Shown: one piece after another, positions 8,096 to 17,034 of the stretch
How the letters are laid out: every line of letters begins with the position of its first letter
How positions within the stretch are numbered: the first letter of the stretch is position 1
Source of the DNA: Fibrobacter succinogenes
GTDB taxonomy: Bacteria > Fibrobacterota > Fibrobacteria > Fibrobacterales > Fibrobacteraceae
Reading direction: 5' to 3'
DNA: 64,000 nucleotides
Assembly: GCA_902779055.1 (NCBI GenBank)
Contig: CACZAD010000003.1
Location: 1-64,000, forward strand
Translations under genes and position numbers: made by a program
The notes under the pieces: generated by a model
Told to the model about the DNA's origin: nothing
Seen by the model: the letters and a program-made list of their open reading frames with translations, nothing else
Database searches by the model: none

Positions 8096-9844
8096 ATGAA
8101 TTATTTGCTTTCTAAAACGATGCGTGTGGCCGCAACTTTCGCGGCTTTGGCTGTCACAACGGCTGCGGTTCCTGCGTTTGCGGTGACTTCGCCGGACTTT
8201 CCGATGACGGGTTTTGCAACTCAGAATGGTGGCACCACAGGTGGCAAGGGCAAATCCGAAGTCACGGTGGACAATGTGACTGACCTTAAGGCCTACGCCA
8301 AGGCGGGCAACAAGATTATTTACGTGAAGCCGGGTACTTACATGGGTCCCATTGAAGTGGGGAGTAACGTTACCATTTATGGCTATCAGGGGGCTATTAT
8401 CGCCCAGCCGACGACGGGTAGCGCCATGAAGTTGAGCGGTTCCAGCAATGTCATTATCCGTAACTTGAAATTCAAGGGCATTGGCGCTCACGACGACGAT
8501 GATGAAGATTGCCTCCAGGTGAATCACGAATCCAAGAATGTGTGGATTGACCATGTGGATATTTACGACGGCCACGATGGCAACTTGGATATTACCAACG
8601 CTTCGGACTATGTGACGATTTCGTGGACGAAGTTCAGCTATACGTCGGCTTCGACGGGCCATCAGTTCAGCAACTTGATTGGCAATAGCAAAACCAAAAC
8701 ATCGGACCGTGGACACCTCAATGTCACGATTCACCATACTTGGTGGGCGGATGGCGTGAAGGAACGCATGCCTCGTGTGCGTTTTGGCAAGGTGCATGTG
8801 GCGAATAACTTGTTTGATAGCAAGGATGCGAGCCATTGTGTGCGTGCCGCTGTCGAGGCGAATATCCGCATTGAGAAAAATGTGTTTATCGGCGTGCAGA
8901 AGGCTCTTGACTTGTACACGAGCGATGGCGCTATTACGGCTGCCCAGATGATTGGCAACTACGAAGAAAACGTGAAAAAGCAACAAGCGGGGACGGGAAC
9001 TGCATTTACGCCGCCTTATACTATGAGCTTGACTGATGTGAGTACGCAGGCCAAGGCTTATGCCCTTCGCGATTCTATTAAGTTGTATGCAGGTGCGACA
9101 CTCCCTGATCCGGGAAAATCTCAAACGGTGACACCCGCATCTTCTTCGAGCGAGGCGAAGTCCAGTTCCAGCGTGGCAGTGTCTAGTTCAAGTGTCGCGA
9201 AATCCAGCAGCAGTGTGGCGCAGTCCAGTTCAAGTGTCGCGCAGTCTAGCTCTTCGCAGGGGGAGGTTGTTTCTGGAACGGCGACACTTACAAAGCACGG
9301 CTCGGGCAGCGCCAAGCAAGAAGTCAAACAAGGTGAATCTATCGAAGAATTTTACTTTACTGTCGCTGGTGCCACGGGGGCGACTGTTACGGGACTCCCC
9401 GATGGTATTGTGGGGACAATGAAGGGTAGTGATTTTTACATCTCAGGTACGGTCGCTCAAAATGCTGCTGTGGGGGCGTACAACTTTACCATAACGACAA
9501 CTGGGGCTACGACAAATGCAACCAAGAGCGGAACTATTACGGTTATTGGTGCAAATGGAGAGGTTGCAGAGTCTAGCTCTAGTAAAGTCGAATCAAGCTC
9601 TAGCTCGGAGCAGGGCACGACTTCGTTGGATGTCGCTACGGTTGCTTCGCATTTCAATGTTTCTGTCGACGGTCGAGTGCTTACCGTGCAAGGTGCTACG
9701 CAGGCTGCGTATCTCCTGGATGCCCAGGGCAGGCTGATTACAAAAGTTCAGTCCTTGGGTAGCGAAAGCTTGATAACCGTTCCTCGTGCGGGCATGTACC
9801 TCTTGCGAGTCGGTAACGAAACGCGTCGTGTTATCGTGCGGTAG
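8096..9844 (+). CDS. Secreted pectate lyase, polysaccharide lyase family 1
   Basis: Cleaves polygalacturonate by beta-elimination outside the cell. 582 residues: signal peptide to about residue 30 (ends VPAFA); a parallel beta-helix PL1 domain to about 335 with the family motifs WIDHVDIYDG and the RMPRVRFG arginine; Ser-rich linkers at about 345-385 and 495-510; a small beta-rich module between them; and a C-terminal 75-residue module ending GMYLLRVGNETRRVIVR. That tail resembles the sorting domains of exported proteins in Bacteroidota and Fibrobacterota; its role here is inferred. The ATG at 8096 has AAGGGA upstream. It fits plant cell-wall breakdown and has no operon partner. Confidence 0.92.
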   Translation: MNYLLSKTMRVAATFAALAVTTAAVPAFAVTSPDFPMTGFATQNGGTTGGKGKSEVTVDNVTDLKAYAKAGNKIIYVKPGTYMGPIEVGSNVTIYGYQGAIIAQPTTGSAMKLSGSSNVIIRNLKFKGIGAHDDDDEDCLQVNHESKNVWIDHVDIYDGHDGNLDITNASDYVTISWTKFSYTSASTGHQFSNLIGNSKTKTSDRGHLNVTIHHTWWADGVKERMPRVRFGKVHVANNLFDSKDASHCVRAAVEANIRIEKNVFIGVQKALDLYTSDGAITAAQMIGNYEENVKKQQAGTGTAFTPPYTMSLTDVSTQAKAYALRDSIKLYAGATLPDPGKSQTVTPASSSSEAKSSSSVAVSSSSVAKSSSSVAQSSSSVAQSSSSQGEVVSGTATLTKHGSGSAKQEVKQGESIEEFYFTVAGATGATVTGLPDGIVGTMKGSDFYISGTVAQNAAVGAYNFTITTTGATTNATKSGTITVIGANGEVAESSSSKVESSSSSEQGTTSLDVATVASHFNVSVDGRVLTVQGATQAAYLLDAQGRLITKVQSLGSESLITVPRAGMYLLRVGNETRRVIVR

Positions 9845-9869
9845 TCATCTCGTAAAATTGGTCGAAAAA

Positions 9870-10457
9870 CTATTCAATGGCGCAATACAGTAGCGAAAGC
9901 CCCATAAGCGTGTAGAATGTTCTGTGGTGCTTTTTGAAAAGCCCTTGCAGTAGAACGCCTGCGAATAGCCATGCTAGATTGCAGATGGGGCCTGTAAGCG
10001 GCAAAAACAAACCGAGAAAGAGTAAATGCGGAAAATCCTGGTGGTAGGGGAGCATATAGGTCGTGATTGCCGTGAGGCAGAACACCATGATTTTGACATT
10101 CGTGAGTTGCACGAAAAGCCCAGTGCGAAAGCTTCCGGTTGTGCGACTGTTGCGGATTTCTTCGAGTGGCTTGAACGCCTGAATTAAAAGGCTTATGGCG
10201 AGGAATGTGATGTAAATTGCTCCAACGAAAGAAAATATCTTAATGAAATTTCCAAACGCACTGCTGATAAAATAAACAATAAAAACGGATGCTAGCGAGA
10301 CAATCGTGTATCCTGTGAAAAGACCATACCACTGCTTTATCGCTATGTTTTTCCCGCTACCCATTGCCACCGATAGCGAACATAGATTCGCCGGTCCTGG
10401 GGTAATTCCTGAGATGAATGCATAAAGCAAAAATGAAAGTGCAATTTCTAGAGACAT
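9870..10457 (-). CDS. LysE/RhtB-family amino-acid exporter
   Basis: 195-residue inner-membrane protein with about six hydrophobic segments and the family signature SGITPGPANLCSL near the N-terminus. Members export lysine, threonine, homoserine, methionine or related amino acids. It is the last gene of a four-gene operon (metY, methyltransferase, DddL-like cupin, exporter), 15 bases after the cupin gene. The context suggests a sulfur-containing substrate such as methionine, S-methylmethionine or a breakdown product; this is inference. Confidence 0.8.
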   Translation of the reverse strand: MSLEIALSFLLYAFISGITPGPANLCSLSVAMGSGKNIAIKQWYGLFTGYTIVSLASVFIVYFISSAFGNFIKIFSFVGAIYITFLAISLLIQAFKPLEEIRNSRTTGSFRTGLFVQLTNVKIMVFCLTAITTYMLPYHQDFPHLLFLGLFLPLTGPICNLAWLFAGVLLQGLFKKHHRTFYTLMGLSLLYCAIE

Positions 10458-10472
10458 TTAACCTTTTGCTGC

Positions 10473-11078
10473 TTATACGTATTTCGAGAGAGTTTTGACG
10501 TCCTTGCCGCTCCAGGTGTAAAGGGCGAGCATGGGCTCGTTCTCTGTTTGCATGGAATGGATGTGGTTCGATGGATGCAGAATGAATTCGCCAGGGCCTC
10601 GTATTTGTGAATGCCCGTCGAGAGTCCAAATGGCGTGCCCGGAAAGAACAACGTAAAGCTCTGTTGCGGGGTGCAGGTGTGAGGGGTAAAAGGTGTTTTT
10701 GCCAAGAAGCGTGAACCCAAAACAAAATTGCTCATCGCGATAGGGGGCTTCCGGACCAAGAATTTCACCCCATCCCAATTGTGTGTCGATATCGGCCATA
10801 TCGGGGCGAGGCTCGTAATTGTATTTCCACGGCAAGTAGGGAAGGGCTGGTTCGAGGGCTTTCAAAAAACTGTTGGTCTCGGAGTTGCCATACTTGACTG
10901 CCTCTTTGATCCAACGGATTAAGGGGGAGTTGCTCTTTTCGAATTTACCCAAGGGTTTGGGAATATCGTGTACGGCGAAATTGGCTGCTTCTAGTCCGAT
11001 CTTATCGTCTATCTTGGCTCGCTTGAAAAGAAACTTTTGAGATTCTTCGATTAAATTGTGAATGACGACTTGTTCCAT
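10473..11078 (-). CDS. Cupin resembling DMSP lyase DddL
   Basis: 201 residues. The C-terminal half is a cupin with the pattern FTLLGKNTFYPSHLHPATELYVVLSG, then HPSNHIHSM and LALYTWSG. This matches my memory of the DddL/DMSP-lyase cupin family, including likely metal ligands His134, His136, Glu140 and His174 and the Tyr142 thought to act in catalysis. DddL splits dimethylsulfoniopropionate into dimethyl sulfide and acrylate. Here it is sandwiched between a methionine S-methyltransferase-like gene and an exporter, so its substrate may be S-methylmethionine or a related sulfonium rather than DMSP. The N-terminal 80 residues are helical and unassigned. A generic metal cupin is the alternative. 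Confidence 0.65.
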   Translation of the reverse strand: MEQVVIHNLIEESQKFLFKRAKIDDKIGLEAANFAVHDIPKPLGKFEKSNSPLIRWIKEAVKYGNSETNSFLKALEPALPYLPWKYNYEPRPDMADIDTQLGWGEILGPEAPYRDEQFCFGFTLLGKNTFYPSHLHPATELYVVLSGHAIWTLDGHSQIRGPGEFILHPSNHIHSMQTENEPMLALYTWSGKDVKTLSKYV

Positions 11079-11085
11079 AAATGAT

Positions 11086-12045
11086 TTATCTTGTACTGGA
11101 TTTTAATACGGCGACGGTGTGGCCTATGGTTTCGCCCTGTTTGAATGCTTCGTATGCTTCGGTGGCTGTGAGCTTGGATGAATCGAGTGCTTTCTCGATT
11201 TCGAAAGCGCGGCTTCCGGATTCTTTGACGGAAACGTTTGCGAATGCTTTTTGCAGATCGTTTGCACGGTAGAAATGGAACGGCCCAAGTCCTGCTTTTT
11301 CTTGTGCGGCGTATCCCGAAATCACGTCTTCTGGCTCGGCTTGAACTTTCCAGGAGTATGTGAAAATCTCGGACTTGAGCCCTGCAAGTTCCCCAAGCTT
11401 TATGAAGGCGCTTAATGGAACGCGACCGCCGAGTGTAGAATACACGGCACCGTCTTCAGCCAAGAATTCTTTGGCTTGCTTGAGCGCGAGGTAATGAAGA
11501 TCAAGCATTTGCTCGTGAACAAAAGCAGGAATCGTTTCTGACCGTTTTTCGAGATAGTGGCCGCTATTCCGCTTATCTTCGATTTTGGTGTCGTTTGCGA
11601 GAGGAACATTGGGGAGGTTCTCGTAAATGACGTTGAATTTCCGCTTGCCGTTCTGGAGTGGCTGCAATAGATCTCCATCGCCAAATTCAAAATCAATGGA
11701 ATTGATTTTTTGGACGTTGTTTCGGATGTTTTGAGCGGCTGTGGCGACAACGCTTTTTTGCAAATCCGTAAAACCAACTCGCGTTGCTCCCAAAAGTTCG
11801 ATGGCGGTCAATACATCAATGCCGGAACCGGTACCGATCGAGGCGAAGGCTTCGATGTCCTTGCCTTGCTTTTCGCGGATCAGCTTGAATGCGGGGGCCG
11901 CAATGTAGGCGACCCAGTCGCTTTTGATGTCTTCTGTTTTGGGCAAGTAAGCGTGGTCGGCAACTTCAATCGAAAGGTAGTCCTTGATGCGCTTTGGAGC
12001 CCCTTCCAGGGAAAGGTATTTGGCTACGTCGACGATGATACTCAA
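11086..12045 (-). CDS. SAM-dependent methyltransferase resembling methionine S-methyltransferase (MmtN-like)
   Basis: 319 residues. A class I methyltransferase fold is shown by SIGTGSGIDVL (residues 69-79) and ENLPNVP (142-148, in the place of an NPPY-type motif). The stretch from about 176 on (FVHEQMLDL ... GGRVP ... GL ... W) follows the layout of the N-terminal domain of plant methionine S-methyltransferase (FVEDQ ... GGRPG ... GF ... W). The bacterial version, MmtN, is about this length and makes S-methylmethionine in DMSP synthesis. The start is a TTG directly after the metY TAA, with GGCGG upstream, so translation is probably coupled. Another O-, N- or S-methyltransferase activity is possible. 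Confidence 0.6.
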   Translation of the reverse strand: MSIIVDVAKYLSLEGAPKRIKDYLSIEVADHAYLPKTEDIKSDWVAYIAAPAFKLIREKQGKDIEAFASIGTGSGIDVLTAIELLGATRVGFTDLQKSVVATAAQNIRNNVQKINSIDFEFGDGDLLQPLQNGKRKFNVIYENLPNVPLANDTKIEDKRNSGHYLEKRSETIPAFVHEQMLDLHYLALKQAKEFLAEDGAVYSTLGGRVPLSAFIKLGELAGLKSEIFTYSWKVQAEPEDVISGYAAQEKAGLGPFHFYRANDLQKAFANVSVKESGSRAFEIEKALDSSKLTATEAYEAFKQGETIGHTVAVLKSSTR

Positions 12046-13389
12046 TTACTTACCGCCTTTGACACTTGCGTTAATTGCTTGTTCAAAGTCGGCGATGATG
12101 TCGCGCGGGTCTTCGATGCCGACGGAAACGCGGATCATGTCATCCGGGATTCCTGCGGCAAGCCTGTCTTTCGGCGAAAGCTGCGAATGCGTACTTGTTG
12201 CCGGATGTAGAACGCTTGTGCGGGCATCACCCACATGCACCACGAGGGCTGCGACCTTCAATGCCTTGACGAATGAGCGGATGGCCGCTTTGCCCCCCTT
12301 GAGTCCGAATGTCAGGACGCCGCTACCGCCCTGATAATCGAAGTATTTGCGGATGCGCTTGAAATACGGGCTAGATTTGAGTCCTGGATAGCTGACCCAA
12401 TTCACTGCGGGATGTTTGGACAAAAATTCTGCCAATGCAAGGGCGTTGTTGCTGTGCTGCGGCATTCGCAAATGGAGCGTTTCAAGGCCCAAATTCAAAA
12501 GGAATGCGTTGAACGGACTTAATGCGGCGCCGTAATCGCGCAAGAATTGAGCGCGTGCCTTTGCAATGAATGCGGCTCGTCCAAATTTTTTTGTGTAAGA
12601 GGTGTTTGCGTATTGGGCGTCCGGTTCCACGAGGTCTGGGAACTTTCCGTTTTCCCAGTTGTAGTTGCCACCGTCAATGACGACACCGCCAAGCGCGACG
12701 GCGTGACCGTCAATGTACTTTGTCGCCGAGTGAATGACGACGTTTGCGCCGAGTTTTAGCGGCTTTACGAGAAATGGCGTGGCGAGTGTGTTGTCGACGA
12801 GGAACGGAACGTCAAATTCTTTGGCGAGCTTGGAAAACTTTTCAAAATCCAAAATGCCCAAGGCCGGGTTGCCAATCGTTTCACCGAAAATGAGCTTGGT
12901 GTTCGGGCGGAATTCCTTGCGAAGTTCTGCAATGGAATCATCCGGGTCGATGAACGTCGTTTCGATGCCGAGTTTGGAAAGCCTTACGCTGAGCAATGTG
13001 TAGCTCCCGCCGTAAATATGCTTGCTTGCTACAATATGGTCGCCCGCTTTCACGAGGTTCGAAATGGCGAGGAGTACTGCGGATTGCCCTGAAGCTGTTG
13101 CGACTGCGCCTACGCCGCCTTCGAGTTCCGTAATCTTGCTTTCAAATGCCGCTACGGTCGGGTTTCCGGTGCGGGTGTATTTGTTGCCAGATTGCTTGAG
13201 TGCAAAAAGTCTTTCGACTTCGTCAACATCTTCGTACTTGTATGTCGTGGATTGAAAAATTGGGAGGACTCGCGGTTCGCCAATCTTGGGCTTCCAACCG
13301 GCTTGTAAACACTTTGTTCCAAAATTCCACTGGCTCGGATCAGAAATATTTGTAGATCCAGATTCATTCTTTGTTATTTGCTTGGACAT
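12046..13389 (-). CDS. metY: O-acetylhomoserine sulfhydrylase (MetY type)
   Basis: PLP enzyme that makes homocysteine (or methionine, with methanethiol) from O-acetylhomoserine and reduced sulfur. 447 residues; the PLP lysine lies in HSATKYIDGH, with YTRTGNPT and ETIGNPALGI as family landmarks. The N-terminus is about 20 residues longer than in most relatives. First gene of an operon with the MmtN-like, DddL-like and LysE-like genes, behind a sulfur-box promoter at 13424-13453; GGAGG precedes the ATG. A second, rather different MetY lies at 22187-23413. The enzyme may supply methionine to the next gene product. Confidence 0.9.
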   Translation of the reverse strand: MSKQITKNESGSTNISDPSQWNFGTKCLQAGWKPKIGEPRVLPIFQSTTYKYEDVDEVERLFALKQSGNKYTRTGNPTVAAFESKITELEGGVGAVATASGQSAVLLAISNLVKAGDHIVASKHIYGGSYTLLSVRLSKLGIETTFIDPDDSIAELRKEFRPNTKLIFGETIGNPALGILDFEKFSKLAKEFDVPFLVDNTLATPFLVKPLKLGANVVIHSATKYIDGHAVALGGVVIDGGNYNWENGKFPDLVEPDAQYANTSYTKKFGRAAFIAKARAQFLRDYGAALSPFNAFLLNLGLETLHLRMPQHSNNALALAEFLSKHPAVNWVSYPGLKSSPYFKRIRKYFDYQGGSGVLTFGLKGGKAAIRSFVKALKVAALVVHVGDARTSVLHPATSTHSQLSPKDRLAAGIPDDMIRVSVGIEDPRDIIADFEQAINASVKGGK

Positions 13390-13423
13390 TTAAAAGCCTC
13401 CATACGGCTATATTTTTTTTGAA

Positions 13424-13480
13424 AATATAGAACGCACTTATAGCTTTGTCCAATACTAAATAAATATCATGTATTATAGA
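13424..13480 (-). promoter_or_regulatory. Sulfur-box promoter of the metY-mmt-cupin-exporter operon
   Basis: -35 TTGGAC (13448-13453), 18-base spacer, -10 TATATT (13424-13429), with ATTTAGTA directly upstream of the -35 and CTATAA about 17 bases farther out. One of eight copies of this arrangement in the window. Confidence 0.85.
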
Positions 13481-13527
13481 TTTAATTTATTAGTAATATG
13501 TGAATAATTTGTCTTAAATTTGTCTGC

Positions 13528-14061
13528 TTAAAGACTTTCTTCAAACGCAGTAAGGAAAGTTCTTCCTTGTTCCCATTCGCGTAAGTCGGATACAGAATTG
13601 ATATGTCCGAGTTTACCGGCGTTGAACAGTTTTACGCACCAGGCGGATGCGAAAAATTCGGCACGTTCCATAGAAACGAACGGGTCGTTTTCGCTGGCAA
13701 CGACGCAAGCGGGAATAGGCAATTTTTCGAGCGGCATAGGCGCGAAGGACTTGATCACTTCGATGTTATCCACGTCGCTCGGAGAAACAAGGAACGCTCC
13801 CTTGACGTATGCAGGAATTTTTCCTTGATTTTGGGTAAGGTAAATGACTGTGGTTGCTACACCTAAACTGTGTGCGACGATAATTGTATTTTCATTTAAC
13901 TTTTGAATAGTGTCGCCAAGTGTTTTAACCCATTCGTCTCTTTGCGGATGGTCCCAATCGCGTTGCTGTACTCGGCTGGTGTTTTGCAGGCTCTTTTCCC
14001 AAAAAGTTTGCCAATGTTTTTCGTCCGAATTGTTTAAACCAGGTACAATCAAGTAATGCAT
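13528..14061 (-). CDS. RBBP9/YdeN-family serine hydrolase
   Basis: 177-residue alpha/beta hydrolase. The nucleophile is the Ser in VAHSLG, the acid probably the Asp in SENDPF, and the His is in KLGHINS, all in the usual order. The N-terminus YLIVPGLNNSDEKHWQTFWE is characteristic of the family, whose substrates are poorly known. It lies between cysE and the metY operon with its own spacing. I see no direct link to sulfur metabolism apart from location. Confidence 0.85.
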   Translation of the reverse strand: MHYLIVPGLNNSDEKHWQTFWEKSLQNTSRVQQRDWDHPQRDEWVKTLGDTIQKLNENTIIVAHSLGVATTVIYLTQNQGKIPAYVKGAFLVSPSDVDNIEVIKSFAPMPLEKLPIPACVVASENDPFVSMERAEFFASAWCVKLFNAGKLGHINSVSDLREWEQGRTFLTAFEESL

Positions 14062-14201
14062 AAAAGTCTCCGTACGTTTATTCCTAGTTAAAAAATAGGA
14101 TAATTGCGTGGGCTTGTCACATTACTAGCTTCATCACGCATGTGGATCCTATCACTGTGGCTTTCAGCCTTGTTCCAGGATGACACCGATTCTCCTTCCT
14201 A

Positions 14202-15164
14202 CTAAATAATATAGTACCAGTCGTCGCTTTGCGTGATTTCGGTGGTCTTGTGCTTTTTGCTGTCGGTCGTGGTGTAGTCGAGTTCCAAATTCTTGATGCT
14301 GACGCGAGTGTTGGCGTCGATGGAACGCGTGATGAAGGCGTTGCCGCCGATGACTGCGTTTTCACCTACGACGGTATCGCCGCCGAGAATGGAGGCTCCA
14401 GCGTAAATGGTGACATTATCCTGAATCGTCGGGTGGCGCTTTTTGCCGGAAAGTCTTTGGCCACCTCGTGTGGAGAGAGCGCCCAACGTGACGCCCTGAT
14501 AAATCTTCACGTTCTTGCCAATGACTGCGGTTTCACCAATCACAATGCCGGTACCGTGATCGATAAAGAAGTACTTGCCGATGGTTGCACCCGGATGAAT
14601 GTCGATGCCCGTTTTGGAGTGGGCGTATTCGGTCATGAGTCGTGGGAGAACCGGAACGTGCAAAAGGTAGAGTTCATGGGCAATGCGGTAGATGGTCGTT
14701 GCCATGAGGCCGGGGTAGGCGAGGATGATTTCGTCGAGGCAGCCGGCAGCGGGGTCGCCGTCATAAGCGGCGCGCAAGTCCGTTTCCAGGAATTCACGGA
14801 TTTGCGGAATCTTGGAGAAAAATTCTTTGCAAATTCTATAACTTTCGATTTTGCGTTCGTCGGAAGTCATGGTGCCACGAAGCTTGCAGTAATCCAGGGC
14901 GATAGCCACCTGTTTGTGGAGGTGGTAGAAAATGTCTTCGATAAGGACAGCGAAGCTGTTCTTCGGGTTATAAATCTTGTGCGTACGATCCCTGAAGTGA
15001 CCGGGGTAAATCACTCTGATCAAATTCTGCAATATCATCTGAACTTCGGCCTGGTCGGGTCGATTGTAAATGTCGATATTGTCGATATGCTTGCCGCCAT
15101 TGTAATCGTTAAAAATGGTCTGTACGGCTTTTTCGACTTCAGATTCCTGGATAAGTTCGTGCAT
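14202..15164 (-). CDS. cysE: Serine O-acetyltransferase
   Basis: Makes O-acetylserine, the carbon acceptor for cysteine synthesis. 320 residues from the ATG at 15164. An N-terminal helical domain is followed by the left-handed hexapeptide-repeat domain (HPGATIGKYFFIDHGTG, VIGKNVKIYQGVTLGA) with the catalytic His in DHGTGIVIGET. Longer than E. coli CysE (273), mostly at the N-terminus, as in the plant/EpsC-like group. It lies downstream of the encapsulin and its desulfurase cargo on the same strand, an arrangement known from family 2A encapsulin loci. An upstream extension of the frame to 15251 runs through a repeat and has no sensible start. Confidence 0.92.
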   Translation of the reverse strand: MHELIQESEVEKAVQTIFNDYNGGKHIDNIDIYNRPDQAEVQMILQNLIRVIYPGHFRDRTHKIYNPKNSFAVLIEDIFYHLHKQVAIALDYCKLRGTMTSDERKIESYRICKEFFSKIPQIREFLETDLRAAYDGDPAAGCLDEIILAYPGLMATTIYRIAHELYLLHVPVLPRLMTEYAHSKTGIDIHPGATIGKYFFIDHGTGIVIGETAVIGKNVKIYQGVTLGALSTRGGQRLSGKKRHPTIQDNVTIYAGASILGGDTVVGENAVIGGNAFITRSIDANTRVSIKNLELDYTTTDSKKHKTTEITQSDDWYYII

Positions 15165-15175
15165 AGATTTAGTTA

Positions 15176-15286
15176 GAAGTAGTAAGTTAGAAGTAGACAG
15201 TTGGCAGTAGGAAGTTAGACGAGGAAAGTTTTGTTGCGGCTTGGCCGCCATTCTTTCTACTGTCTACTTCCTACTGTCTACTGACC
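15176..15286. repeat. GTAGGAAGT-type inverted repeat between desulfurase and cysE
   Basis: Left arm TTAGAAGTAG...GTAGGAAGTTAGA, right arm TTTCTACTGTCTACTTCCTACTGTCTAC. Same family as the trpB-trpA intergenic copy. It can form a hairpin that might tune expression of cysE relative to the upstream genes. Confidence 0.7.
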
Positions 15287-15291
15287 ATTAG

Positions 15292-17034
15292 TTACGCGAA
15301 TGTCTTCAACGCTCTTACGAGTGCGTCGATGTCATCGGGCGAGTTGTAGAGTGCGAGAGTGGGTCGCACGGTACTTTCGTATCCGAAATGGCGTAAGACA
15401 GGCTGTGCGCAGTGATGCCCGGTGCGAACGGCAACGCCGTAAGCGTCGAGTCTCTTGCCCACTTCTTCGTCGGAGTATCCGTCGAGCTTGAAGGCTAGCG
15501 CTGATGCCTTGTTGAGTGCGGTTCCTACAAGGTGGAGGCCCTTGACGGTCTTCAATTCCTTGAGGCCGTACTGCAACAGTTCATGTTCCCAGCGGAATAC
15601 GCACGGCATACCGATTTTAGTGAGGTACTGGAGAGCTGCACCGAGGCCAACAGCGTCGGCGATGCTTCCGGTACCAGCTTCGAACTTGTTCGGAATTCCG
15701 TTGTAAATCGTGCGTTCGAACGTCACGTCCGCAATCATGTTGCCACCGCCGTGATACGGACGGGCGGCTTCGAGCAATTCCTTCTTGCCGTAAACGACAC
15801 CGATGCCGGTCGGAGCAAACACCTTGTGTCCAGAGAACACGAAGAAGTCTGCGTCGAGAGCAGCGACATTCACCGGAATATGCGCGATGGACTGAGCACC
15901 GTCAATGAGGATTCTCACGCCGTGTCTATGAGCGATAGCGATGAGTTCTTCGATCGGGGTCACAGTGCCGAGCACGTTCGATACATGCGTCACGGAGACG
16001 AACTTGGTGCGCTTCGTGAACAGTGCTTCGTAATCGTGGAGCTTGAGCTGACCCGTGGAATCGCACGGAATCACCTTGATAATCGCGCCTGTTTCTTCGG
16101 CAATGAGCTGCCAAGGAACGATGTTGGCGTGATGTTCCAGGATGGAGACGATGATTTCGTCACCCGGCTGGAGCGTCGGCTTCACGTAGGCGTTTGCAAC
16201 CAAGTTAATGGCTTCGGTCGTGCCGCGAACGAAAACAACTTCCTGAGAAGACGGAGCGCCGATAAAGTCACGAACGATGTTGCGTGCATTTTCGTAGGCG
16301 TCTGTCGATGCGGCCGCGAGCGTGTGTGCGCCACGGTGAACGTTGGAGTTTTCGTTTTCGTAGTAGTACTTGAGGCGGTCAATGACAACCTGCGGACGCT
16401 GCGTCGTTGCACCGTTATCGAGCCAAACCAGCGGATGACCGTTGATCTGCTTCGAAAGAATCGGGAAGTCCGAACGGATCTGCGACAGAGTCTTGGAACC
16501 GATGCGGATGGAATCGTTGCGAGAGTTTGCGCCGCTGTTTGCAGAACCCGTCTTCACGGAGTCGCCACCGAGAGATGTCGGAGCATCGATCTGGCGATTT
16601 GCTTCGGCAGCCTGCGTCTTGGAAACGACCTTCGGGGAGTAACCCTGAGCCGGTGCGGGTGCTGTCGGAATATCGCTCAGCTGCGATGCGAACTGCGATT
16701 CGGGAACCGCAGGGGCTTCGACCGTGTTGAGCCAGGTGTCTGTAGAACTTCCGCCGTAGGCAAACGGAGCCGAAGATGTCGGCTGGTCGCCATAAGTCGC
16801 AAAGGGATGTTCCCAGTCGAAGGCTGGAGTCTGGCTGATGGCTGCGGCACCCTGAGCTGCACTGACGCCCTGAGCGGCAGAGGCATTCTGCGCTTCGGGA
16901 GCGGCGGGGGTTGCTGCATATGCGCTATCCGTCAAATCCGGGAAATACGCATTTGCCAATTGCTCCAGTTCAGCCGCATTGGGAACTCCGGCGAGTTCTT
17001 CCAGCGATCTGGTTTCTGGATTATTCGTAGTCAT
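15292..17034 (-). CDS. Encapsulated cysteine desulfurase (family 2A encapsulin cargo)
   Basis: SufS-type PLP desulfurase: releases sulfur from cysteine as a protein persulfide. 580 residues from the ATG at 17034 (GAGG 12 bases upstream), overlapping the encapsulin stop by 14 bases. The catalytic domain starts near residue 190 (IRSDFPIL) and has the PLP lysine in FSGHKVFAPTG and the active Cys in TGHHCAQP. The first about 185 residues are Ala/Pro/Ser-rich and apparently disordered, with short islands such as EELAGVPN and AFDWEHPF. This is the layout known for cargo of SrpI-like encapsulins, where the N-terminal tail directs packaging. The cargo loads elemental sulfur into the shell in studied examples. 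Confidence 0.93.
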   Translation of the reverse strand: MTTNNPETRSLEELAGVPNAAELEQLANAYFPDLTDSAYAATPAAPEAQNASAAQGVSAAQGAAAISQTPAFDWEHPFATYGDQPTSSAPFAYGGSSTDTWLNTVEAPAVPESQFASQLSDIPTAPAPAQGYSPKVVSKTQAAEANRQIDAPTSLGGDSVKTGSANSGANSRNDSIRIGSKTLSQIRSDFPILSKQINGHPLVWLDNGATTQRPQVVIDRLKYYYENENSNVHRGAHTLAAASTDAYENARNIVRDFIGAPSSQEVVFVRGTTEAINLVANAYVKPTLQPGDEIIVSILEHHANIVPWQLIAEETGAIIKVIPCDSTGQLKLHDYEALFTKRTKFVSVTHVSNVLGTVTPIEELIAIAHRHGVRILIDGAQSIAHIPVNVAALDADFFVFSGHKVFAPTGIGVVYGKKELLEAARPYHGGGNMIADVTFERTIYNGIPNKFEAGTGSIADAVGLGAALQYLTKIGMPCVFRWEHELLQYGLKELKTVKGLHLVGTALNKASALAFKLDGYSDEEVGKRLDAYGVAVRTGHHCAQPVLRHFGYESTVRPTLALYNSPDDIDALVRALKTFA

